DNA from: Aurantiacibacter odishensis
Lineage (GTDB): Bacteria > Pseudomonadota > Alphaproteobacteria > Sphingomonadales > Sphingomonadaceae
DNA: 64,000 bases
Assembly: GCF_003605195.1 (NCBI RefSeq)
Contig: NZ_QYOS01000024.1
Coordinates: forward strand, 279,501-343,500
Direction of reading: 5' to 3'
A model generated the notes under the pieces. That model did not search any database. It saw only the letters and a program-made list of their open reading frames with translations, and was not told the origin of the DNA. Of this stretch, positions 9,132 through 15,232 are shown piece after piece. The position numbers and the translations under genes are program-made. Position 1 is the first letter of the stretch; each line of letters begins with the position of its first letter.

Positions 9132-9872
9132 TCAGCGCAGCGACATCAGGCTGGCGCTGGACTGGTCGAGCTGTTCGGCGGTGGAGATGATCTGCACGCG
9201 CCGTTCGAAACTGCGCTGCGCCTCGATCATCTCGACCAGGGTGCCGGAGGCATCGACATTGCTCGCCTCCAGTACGCCGGTAACGATCTGCGCTTCCGGA
9301 TCGTTCGGCAAAACGCCGCCGCTACGCACGCGCAACTGGTTGTCGAGGTCCTTCACAACCGCGCTGCCCGCAGGGCTGACGAGGTTGAGACGGGCGACTT
9401 CCTCGCCTTGCGCATCGGGCGCGGCGGGGTCGGCGGCGAAGACGGTGCCGTCGCTGCCGAAGCTGACGCGCCAGCCGGGCGGCACGGTGATCGGGCCGTT
9501 GGTGCCCATCGCCTGCAAACCCTCGCCATTGATCAGGCGGCCCGTCGCATCAACTTCCATATCGCCGCGGCGGGAATAGACTTCCTCTCCCGCCGTGGTC
9601 TGGAAAGCGATCAGCGCTTCGCCGTTCACCGCCACGTCCAGCGTGCGGCCGGTGCGGGTGACTTCGCCCTGCGACAGGTCTGCCCCGCGCACCGCGCCTT
9701 GCGCATAGCCGCGCACGTCCATGCTCTCGGCCTTCAGGTGCCACGGGGTGGTGGCGAAGGTCTCGGCGCGGAAGCCCGGCGTGTTGGCATTGGCAAGGTT
9801 GCTGGCGACGGCGCGCTGGCGCGTCATCGCCGCATCCATCCCGGTCAGCGCGGTATAGATCATTCGGTCCAT
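9132..9872 (-). CDS. flgF: Flagellar proximal rod protein FlgF
   Basis: The ATG at 9872 gives 246 residues starting MDRMIYTALTGMDAAMTRQRAVASNLANANTPGFR, the usual FlgF N-terminus. The C-terminal ASNVDASGTLVEMIEAQRSFE motif confirms the rod family. The longer frame upstream of 9872 overlaps flgE and is not coding. It is placed between flgE and flgG, as in most flg operons. Confidence 0.94.
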   Translation of the reverse strand: MDRMIYTALTGMDAAMTRQRAVASNLANANTPGFRAETFATTPWHLKAESMDVRGYAQGAVRGADLSQGEVTRTGRTLDVAVNGEALIAFQTTAGEEVYSRRGDMEVDATGRLINGEGLQAMGTNGPITVPPGWRVSFGSDGTVFAADPAAPDAQGEEVARLNLVSPAGSAVVKDLDNQLRVRSGGVLPNDPEAQIVTGVLEASNVDASGTLVEMIEAQRSFERRVQIISTAEQLDQSSASLMSLR

Positions 9873-9897
9873 GACGAAGTGCTCCTGAACGGCCCGA

Positions 9898-10716
9898 TTA
9901 CGTGCGCAGGTTGATGATCGTCTGCGAGAACTGGGTGGCGGTATCGATGGCCTTGGCATTCGCCTGGAAATTGCGCTGGGCGGTGATCAGCCCCACCATT
10001 TCCTCGGCCAGATCGACGTTGGATTTTTCCAGCATTCCCGATAGCAGCTGCCCGTTGCGACCATTGGCAGGCACCTCGAAGGCGGGCGTGCCGGAAAAGC
10101 CGGTGGCTTCCCAGTTGGTGGAGCCGACCGACCGCAGGCCCGTGGGAGCGGCGAAACTGGCAAGGGCAACGCGGGCGATGGGTTCGCTGGTGCCGTCGGT
10201 GTAGGAGCCGTAGATCAGGCCGTTGCCCTCGATGGAAACGCTGGCGAGGTCTGCGCCTGCTCCGTTTGTCAGCGGAATTACGGCATCGATGGTGGCACCC
10301 GGATTCAGAACGTTGCCTGCGGCATCGATCTCGAAAACCTGCAGGGCCTTGCCCTTGAAGTCGGTGAGCGCGCCGGCGCCGTCCATCTGGAAGTTCCCGT
10401 TGCGGGTGAACAGCACCTGCCCGCTTTCCGGGTTGCGGGTGGCGAAGAAACCGTCGCCGTCGATCGCTATATCGAGGTTGCGCCCGGTCTGCTCGATCGC
10501 ACCGAGGCCGAAGTTCTGGTTTACGCCTGCAACCGTAGCGCCAAGCCCCTGCGACATGCGCGGATTGGCGGCAGAGCCGTTGGCGACGAGATCGGCGAAT
10601 TCCACGCTGCTCTTCTTGAAGCCGGTGGTTTCAGCGTTGGCGATGTTGTGGGCGATGGTGCCGAGATCGGTCTGCGAATTCTTCAGGCCGTTCAGCGAGG
10701 TGTAGAAGGACGTCAT
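9898..10716 (-). CDS. flgE: Flagellar hook protein FlgE, compact form
   Basis: The 272 residues carry the FlgE N-terminus (TSFYTSLNGLKNSQTDLGTIAHNIANAETTGFKKS) and a C-terminal hook motif (EKSNVDLAEEMVGLITAQRNFQANAKAIDTATQ). Position after flgD supports the hook-subunit assignment. It is much shorter than common FlgE proteins (about 400 residues), so the outer domain exposed on the hook surface is probably reduced or absent. It could be called a general hook/basal-body protein, but no other hook gene is present here. Confidence 0.88.
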   Translation of the reverse strand: MTSFYTSLNGLKNSQTDLGTIAHNIANAETTGFKKSSVEFADLVANGSAANPRMSQGLGATVAGVNQNFGLGAIEQTGRNLDIAIDGDGFFATRNPESGQVLFTRNGNFQMDGAGALTDFKGKALQVFEIDAAGNVLNPGATIDAVIPLTNGAGADLASVSIEGNGLIYGSYTDGTSEPIARVALASFAAPTGLRSVGSTNWEATGFSGTPAFEVPANGRNGQLLSGMLEKSNVDLAEEMVGLITAQRNFQANAKAIDTATQFSQTIINLRT

Positions 10717-10730
10717 TGTTCGGGTACTCC

Positions 10731-11054
10731 TCAGGATTTGGCGGGGATGGCCGCGCGCTGCGCCTCGATCAGCGCGTCGAGCTTGGTGGAAATGTCGGTG
10801 AGCGTGGCGTTGGTTTCGGCAGAGCCGGCGAGGGCGGAAAACTGCGCCATCTGCGCCAGCATGTCCTTGTTATCGACCGGCGCGAGCGGGTCCTGCTGCT
10901 GCAACTGCACGGTCAGCAGGCGCAGGAAATCGCCCTGGTCCAGCGTGGAGATGCCGCTCGCCTTGGCGCTGGCCGCCGCCGCGATGGCGGGATCGCCGGC
11001 GTTGATATCCTTGATATTGACGGGCAGCGCCGTGGGGGCAGATAGCGTGGTCAT
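10731..11054 (-). CDS. flgD: Hook assembly (cap) protein FlgD, short form
   Basis: FlgD is the scaffold that caps the growing hook. The 107-residue protein contains the conserved N-terminal FlgD block (LDQGDFLRLLTVQLQQQDPLAPVDNKDMLAQMAQFSALAG) but ends soon after it. Typical FlgD proteins are about 220 residues with C-terminal Tudor-like and Fn3-like domains, which are missing. The frame is intact, so this looks like a genuine compact form. The ATG overlaps the flgC stop (TGATG). Confidence 0.9.
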   Translation of the reverse strand: MTTLSAPTALPVNIKDINAGDPAIAAAASAKASGISTLDQGDFLRLLTVQLQQQDPLAPVDNKDMLAQMAQFSALAGSAETNATLTDISTKLDALIEAQRAAIPAKS

Positions 11055-11458
11055 CACTTGCTCCTGATCGTGTCGAGCATCAGCTGCTTGGCAGTCTGCA
11101 TGGCTTCAACGAGGTTCTGGTACTGGCGGGCGCTTTCCATGATCTCGACCATCTCGGCGCTTTCATCGATGCCCGCTTCCCACACGTCGCCGTTCTCGTC
11201 GGCGAGGGGGTGGTCGGGGTCGTGGCGGCGGATCGCGGCGACATCGGACTGGCGCACTTCGGATACGCGCACGCTGGAGAGGCCCGATGCCTGGTCCAGC
11301 TCCTGCTGGAACACGGCGCGTACCGGTCGATAGGCTTCCGCCTCGCTGCCCGACACCGTGCCGGAATTGGCGATGTTGGAGGCGGCGGCATTCATGCGCA
11401 CCATCTGCGCAGACATGCCGCGCTGCACGACCTGGAAGAGATTTACGGGTTCGGACAT
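11054..11458 (-). CDS. flgC: Flagellar proximal rod protein FlgC
   Basis: The 134 residues match FlgC in length and in both terminal rod motifs (MNAAASNIANSGTVSGSEAEAYRPVR and VEIMESARQYQNLVEAMQTAKQLMLDTI). FlgC is a proximal rod subunit acting between FlgB and FlgF/G. It lies 3 bp after flgB and its stop overlaps the flgD start. Confidence 0.96.
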   Translation of the reverse strand: MSEPVNLFQVVQRGMSAQMVRMNAAASNIANSGTVSGSEAEAYRPVRAVFQQELDQASGLSSVRVSEVRQSDVAAIRRHDPDHPLADENGDVWEAGIDESAEMVEIMESARQYQNLVEAMQTAKQLMLDTIRSK

Positions 11459-11461
11459 GAC

Positions 11462-11809
11462 TTACTCTCCCTTCAGCGCGCGTTTCACGGTTTCGACGCG
11501 GCCGTTGAGGAAGGTGAGCGTGGCGGAATAGGCCACCGCGTTCTCGGCAAAGGCCATCTGCTCGTTCGCCAGTTCCACGGTGTTGCCGTCCATGCTGGCC
11601 ATCGTCGGCACGCGGTAGCGGGTGGCGCTCTCGATGGCGGCATTGCGGTCGCCGCCGCCCATGCGCGCCTCCAGCGCGGAGGCGAAGTCGATATCACGGG
11701 CCTGGTATCCGGGCGTCGCCGCATTGGCGATGTTGGACGTCAGAAGCCCCATGCGGTGCGAGCGCAGTTCCAGCGCAGCGCCATGAATGCCGAATAGCCT
11801 GTCGCTCAT
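11462..11809 (-). CDS. flgB: Flagellar proximal rod protein FlgB
   Basis: The first gene of the minus-strand flagellar operon encodes 115 residues with the rod motif LRSHRMGLLTSNIANAATPGYQARDIDF. FlgB forms the base of the rod next to the MS ring and export gate. The ATG at 11809 is preferred because GTGAGG lies a suitable distance upstream. A GTG at 11824 is an alternative. A consensus sigma-54 promoter lies about 55 bp upstream. Confidence 0.94.
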   Translation of the reverse strand: MSDRLFGIHGAALELRSHRMGLLTSNIANAATPGYQARDIDFASALEARMGGGDRNAAIESATRYRVPTMASMDGNTVELANEQMAFAENAVAYSATLTFLNGRVETVKRALKGE

Positions 11810-11862
11810 CCTATTGGTCCTCACATTGCGGACGGGTGGGCCGTCCTCTCGCGGGCATGTTC

Positions 11863-11878
11863 AGCAAGCGGCGTGCCA
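11863..11878 (-). promoter_or_regulatory. Sigma-54 (RpoN) promoter of the flgB operon
   Basis: On the minus strand the sequence reads TGGCACGCCGCTTGCT, matching the -24/-12 consensus TGGCACG-N4-TTGC(A/T) at every defined position. It lies 54 bp before the flgB start and points into it. An activator of the FlrC/FleQ/FlbD type would be required; none is encoded in the window. Confidence 0.88.
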
Positions 11879-11915
11879 GTTTCGCGTGTTGCCGGGGTTT
11901 ACGGATGAAGCGGGC

Positions 11916-11930
11916 TGGCAGGCGGCAAGC
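11916..11930 (+). promoter_or_regulatory. Possible weak sigma-54 promoter before the ExbB/MotA-like gene
   Basis: TGGCAGGCGGCAAGC keeps the invariant GG-N10-GC spacing of a -24/-12 promoter and points toward the gene at 12017, but the -12 box is AAGC rather than TTGC. It lies in the same divergent region as the perfect flgB promoter. Confidence 0.25.
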
Positions 11931-12016
11931 GCTTGCCGGATGCGGCAATTTCGCGCCGCCCTAAATCCTCCGCCTTGCCGGTCGTCCTGTGTTTCGCAGG
12001 AAGGAGCAGGCGCGGC

Positions 12017-12676
12017 ATGGATATCTCGGCATTGTGGGACGCAAACGGTGCGGGGATCGTGCTTGGCGGCACGCTGCTGGCGACGTTCCTCGCCTGCGGC
12101 AGGCGGGAAATCAGCGCCGCCATGCATTCGCTCGGTGCCCTCATGAAACCGCGTTTCGATTACGAGAAGGCCCGCGCCGAGATCGCCCGCGACGTGGAGG
12201 AAATCCGCCACGACGGGCTGCTGCGCGCACATCCGCTGCACACCTCGGACCGGGAGATCGCGCTCGTCTCCGATGCGCTGATCCACGACCGTTCGCTGCG
12301 CTCGCTGATCGCCACGCACGAACGGTGCCAGCGCCAGCGGCAGAGCAGTCGGTTGGCTGCGCTCGCCCCCATCCGGCAGGCCGCCGAGATGGCGCCTGTT
12401 TTCGGCATGGCAGGCACTCTGTTCTCGCTTTCGCAAATGCAGGTGGGTGATATGGGCGATGCGCAATTGCTGGCCAGCGTCGCCATGGCCATCGTCACCA
12501 CGCTATACGGCCTGCTGCTGGCGAACCTTGGCTTCCATCCCCTTGCGCGGCTGATGGAACGCCGGATGCTGGCGGAGGACGAGGATCGTCAGCGCCTGAT
12601 CGACTGGCTGGCGGCGCAACTGGCGCAGGGTACTCCCCACACGCGCACGAATGCGCCGCTGGAGCGGGCCGGATGA
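12017..12676 (+). CDS. MotA/TolQ/ExbB-family proton-channel protein (flagellar-locus paralogue)
   Basis: The ATG at 12017 follows a strong AGGAAGGAGCAGG ribosome-binding site and gives 219 residues. An N-terminal helix (GIVLGGTLLATFLACG) is followed by a charged cytoplasmic segment at about 40-125. Two further helices follow, the first with AEMAPVFGMAGTLFSLSQM, which matches the channel-lining segment of MotA/ExbB, the second SVAMAIVTTLYGLLLANLGFHPLA. It overlaps the next gene by 4 bp (ATGA). Divergence from the flgB operon suggests a flagellar or flagellum-linked role. It is clearly different from motA at 3134, so a second or accessory stator is possible. Confidence 0.75.
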   Translation: MDISALWDANGAGIVLGGTLLATFLACGRREISAAMHSLGALMKPRFDYEKARAEIARDVEEIRHDGLLRAHPLHTSDREIALVSDALIHDRSLRSLIATHERCQRQRQSSRLAALAPIRQAAEMAPVFGMAGTLFSLSQMQVGDMGDAQLLASVAMAIVTTLYGLLLANLGFHPLARLMERRMLAEDEDRQRLIDWLAAQLAQGTPHTRTNAPLERAG

Positions 12677-13089
12677 TTGCCGGAACGCCGGGCAAGTGGC
12701 TGGTGCCGCTGGCCGACCTTTCGCTAATCCTGTTCATCGTGACTGGCAGTTCGCTTGCGGCCATTCTCGAGGGGAACAGGGAAGTCGCCCCGGCGCAGGG
12801 CGTGGCATCGGCGCTTTACGTTGACGGGCCGGGCGCTCCGCCGTTGCTGGACATGCTGGCGGTGCACGATCCGGCGGAAGGCGAGCAGTTGACCATCCAC
12901 GCCTACTACGCGCCCGAAGAACGCGAGGCCGTGCATTCGCGGGCGGAGACGCTCGCCGAGCAGGCCATTGCTGCCGGGCTGCACCCGCGCGTGATCGTGC
13001 AACCGGCGGAGGAAACGCTGGTGATCGCGCGCTTCGCCCATGATGCTGACGCAGGCTTGGCACGCGCCTTGCAGCGCGAAGGGGAATGA
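12673..13089 (+). CDS. ExbD/MotB-like small membrane partner of the preceding gene
   Basis: The 138 residues start with a single helix, PLADLSLILFIVTGSSLAAIL, resembling the ExbD/TolR membrane segment with its essential Asp (Asp15 here). A periplasmic domain of about 100 residues follows, without a recognisable OmpA-type peptidoglycan-binding motif. Translational overlap with the MotA/ExbB-like gene implies a two-subunit proton channel. The target of the force is not shown by the sequence. Confidence 0.65.
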   Translation: MIAGTPGKWLVPLADLSLILFIVTGSSLAAILEGNREVAPAQGVASALYVDGPGAPPLLDMLAVHDPAEGEQLTIHAYYAPEEREAVHSRAETLAEQAIAAGLHPRVIVQPAEETLVIARFAHDADAGLARALQREGE

Positions 13090-13111
13090 CAACCCACCGG
13101 AGCCACGGCCC

Positions 13112-13624
13112 ATGAACCGCTTTCTGATCCTCACCGCCCTGATCGCCGCGCCAGTCACGGCGCAGCAGGGCGCTTTCGCCGACCCCTCCGCCATCGATGC
13201 GGAGGTCGCCGCGTTCACCGGGGCACCTATCGGCACACCGGGCGGCGCACGCCATCCGGTAGACCGTCGTCTGCGGCTGGCCGAGTGCCCGCAACCCCTG
13301 GCGCTGGCCTGGCACGGGCGCGGGGCGGACATGGTGCGGGTGGAATGCCCCTCCGGCGCGGGCTGGCGGGTGTTCGTGCCGGTCAATCGCGGCAGCACCA
13401 CCGCGCCCGCAGCCGCCGTGCAGGCAGAGCCGCAGGTGGTGGTCGAGCGCGGACAGGTGATGACCGTGATCGTCGAAGGGCGCGGCTTTGCCGTCAGCCA
13501 GCAGGGCGAGGCGCTGGAGGACGGCGCGATCGGCCAGTGGATTCGCATCCGCCCCGAAGGCAACCGCGAAGTCATCCGCGCGCAGGTGCGCAACCCGCAG
13601 CGCGCGGTCATCCCTCTGGGATAA
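13112..13624 (+). CDS. flgA: Flagellar P-ring chaperone FlgA
   Basis: FlgA is the periplasmic chaperone for FlgI. The ATG at 13112 gives 170 residues with a signal peptide (MNRFLILTALIAAPVTA). The C-terminal SAF-like region contains VVVERGQVMTVIVEGRGFAVSQQGEALEDGAIGQWIRIR and the terminal RAQVRNPQRAVI typical of FlgA. It lies 22 bp after the ExbD-like gene. Confidence 0.9.
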   Translation: MNRFLILTALIAAPVTAQQGAFADPSAIDAEVAAFTGAPIGTPGGARHPVDRRLRLAECPQPLALAWHGRGADMVRVECPSGAGWRVFVPVNRGSTTAPAAAVQAEPQVVVERGQVMTVIVEGRGFAVSQQGEALEDGAIGQWIRIRPEGNREVIRAQVRNPQRAVIPLG

Positions 13625-13698
13625 ATTCCTGCCAGACCCTTAAACGCAGCATTCGTGTGCCGTTCTGCGCTTCAGGAATTATGACAGGAGCGACGACA

Positions 13699-13989
13699 AT
13701 GTCCCTCTACGACGTATCGAAACTGAGCGGTATCGGCCCCTTGCGCCCGGCTGCGCGCGAGCTGGCGGGCGAGAAACCTGCCATGCGCGCCCAGGAAGCG
13801 AAAGGCGCAGTCGATCAGGGCGTGAGCGTGCAGACAGGCACGAAAGTGAGCGCGGGCGCGGCCCCGGTCGATGCAGAACGCGTGGCGGAAATCCGCCAGG
13901 CCCTGCGCGATGGCAATTATCCCCTTGTCCCCTCCAAAATCACCGACGCGATCATCGCCGCGCGCCACATGCTGAGCGACGCGAAATGA
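13699..13989 (+). CDS. flgM: Anti-sigma-28 factor FlgM
   Basis: FlgM holds FliA inactive until the hook is finished and FlgM is exported. The 96-residue protein has an unstructured N-terminal half and the FlgM C-terminal block (DAERVAEIRQALRDGNYPLVPSKITDAIIAA). The ATG at 13699 follows ACAGGAG. An in-frame ATG at 13681 is less likely. Its partner FliA is encoded at 17331. The stop overlaps the flgN-like start by 4 bp. Confidence 0.9.
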   Translation: MSLYDVSKLSGIGPLRPAARELAGEKPAMRAQEAKGAVDQGVSVQTGTKVSAGAAPVDAERVAEIRQALRDGNYPLVPSKITDAIIAARHMLSDAK

Positions 13990-14306
13990 GCGGCGCTGCA
14001 AAATTGGCCGATGCCCTGCGGCAAATGCTTGCCGTGCTTGAGGCAGAGCGGCAGGCGCTTGCCGCTCTCGATATCGACGCGCTGATGCTCTCCACCAGTG
14101 ACAAGCACGCCCTGTGCGCCGTGCTGGAAGCGCGGGACGCAGGCGGTCTCGATGCCGAGTGCCGCGCCTTGGCGGATGCCGCACGGCAGAAGAACGAGGT
14201 GAACCGCAAGGTCCGCAACCTGCTGGCGGCCAATGTTTCCGCCCGGCTCGACGCGCTGACGGCCTCGCCCGGCACCTACGCCGCTCCGCAGGCATACCGC
14301 GCATAG
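13986..14306 (+). CDS. flgN: FlgN-like flagellar export chaperone
   Basis: The 106 residues are almost entirely helical and charged (LADALRQMLAVLEAERQALAALDIDALM), with the pattern of FlgN, the chaperone for FlgK and FlgL. FlgN sequences are weakly conserved, so the call rests on size, predicted coiled coil and position directly after flgM (ATGA overlap), which is the usual flgMN arrangement. Confidence 0.72.
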   Translation: MSGAAKLADALRQMLAVLEAERQALAALDIDALMLSTSDKHALCAVLEARDAGGLDAECRALADAARQKNEVNRKVRNLLAANVSARLDALTASPGTYAAPQAYRA

Positions 14307-14331
14307 GTAAGACTACCTAGGCCCGTCCAGG

Positions 14332-14347
14332 TGGCACGCCCCTTGCT
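14332..14347 (+). promoter_or_regulatory. Sigma-54 (RpoN) promoter of the sltF-like/flhA/fliA operon
   Basis: TGGCACGCCCCTTGCT is a full match to the -24/-12 sigma-54 consensus and lies 43 bp before the start at 14390. It would place flhA and fliA under RpoN control, together with the flgB operon. Confidence 0.88.
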
Positions 14348-14389
14348 GATCTCTCCCGCAGAGAGAAACGGCAAGGAAGCCAAGGGCGG

Positions 14390-15232
14390 ATGACCGACCG
14401 AATTTCAGCAACGATCCCGGCCAGCGCGCCGCACCCCCGGCACGCGATTGCCGACGCGGCAAGGCGCACGGGCGTCGATTTCGATTACCTGATGGCGCAG
14501 GCCCAGATCGAGAGCGGCATGAACCCGCGCGCAGAAGCACGCACGTCCAGCGCCAGCGGGCTCTACCAGTTCATCGACCAGACCTGGCTCACCACGCTGG
14601 ACCGGCACGGCGAGCGGCTGGGCTACGGCGACATGGCCCGCGCCATCGAGACGCGCGGCGGGCGCGCCAGCGTGACCGATCCCGCGATGCGCGATGCGAT
14701 CATGCAATTGCGTTTCGATCCGCAGGCGAGTTCGCTGATGGCGGGCGCACTGGCGACCGACAACCGCGCCGCGCTGCAAGGTGTGCTGGGGCGCGATCCC
14801 GATGCGAGCGAGCTTTACCTCGCGCATTTCCTGGGGGCGGGCGATGCTGCGCGCTTCCTCTCCGTCCTAACCACGGACCCGGACAAATCCGCCGTCGCCC
14901 TGCTGCCCCGCGCCGCCGCCGCCAACCGCGCGATCTTTCGCGAAGCATCGGGCGCGCCGCGTTCCGTGGGCGAGGTGATGGGCGTAATCCGCGAGAGGGT
15001 AGAGGGCGCAATGGTCACGGCATCGAACGCGCCGCCCGCCGCGCCGCCGCCGCGTCCAGCCAGCCCCGGCCTTGGCGCGCCTGCCTATCCCGACATGCCC
15101 ACCCGCATCGAGCCTTCGCCGCAGATGCCCAGCATGGCCGATACCCTGCGCCACAGCTTCGCCGCGACAGGTGCCGAGCCGCCGGTCCATGTCCGTAACG
15201 CCTACGCCCGGCTGGAGGCCTTCGGACTGTGA
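14390..15232 (+). CDS. SltF-like flagellar lytic transglycosylase
   Basis: The 280 residues carry a lysozyme-like SLT domain at about 20-170: MAQAQIESGMNPRA contains the probable catalytic Glu, and SSASGLYQFIDQTWL matches the transglycosylase motif II. The C-terminal 90 residues are Pro-rich and probably bind a flagellar partner. No Sec signal peptide is apparent, so it may leave through a flagellar route or another pathway. It probably opens peptidoglycan for the rod, replacing the domain missing from FlgJ. The stop overlaps the flhA GTG (GTGA). Confidence 0.78.
   Translation: MTDRISATIPASAPHPRHAIADAARRTGVDFDYLMAQAQIESGMNPRAEARTSSASGLYQFIDQTWLTTLDRHGERLGYGDMARAIETRGGRASVTDPAMRDAIMQLRFDPQASSLMAGALATDNRAALQGVLGRDPDASELYLAHFLGAGDAARFLSVLTTDPDKSAVALLPRAAAANRAIFREASGAPRSVGEVMGVIRERVEGAMVTASNAPPAAPPPRPASPGLGAPAYPDMPTRIEPSPQMPSMADTLRHSFAATGAEPPVHVRNAYARLEAFGL

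Noticed and set aside
13650-13685. TTAAAC...GCCGTTCT before flgM as a sigma-28 promoter
   Set aside because: Only partial agreement with TAAA-N15-GCCGATAA and the spacing is one base short.
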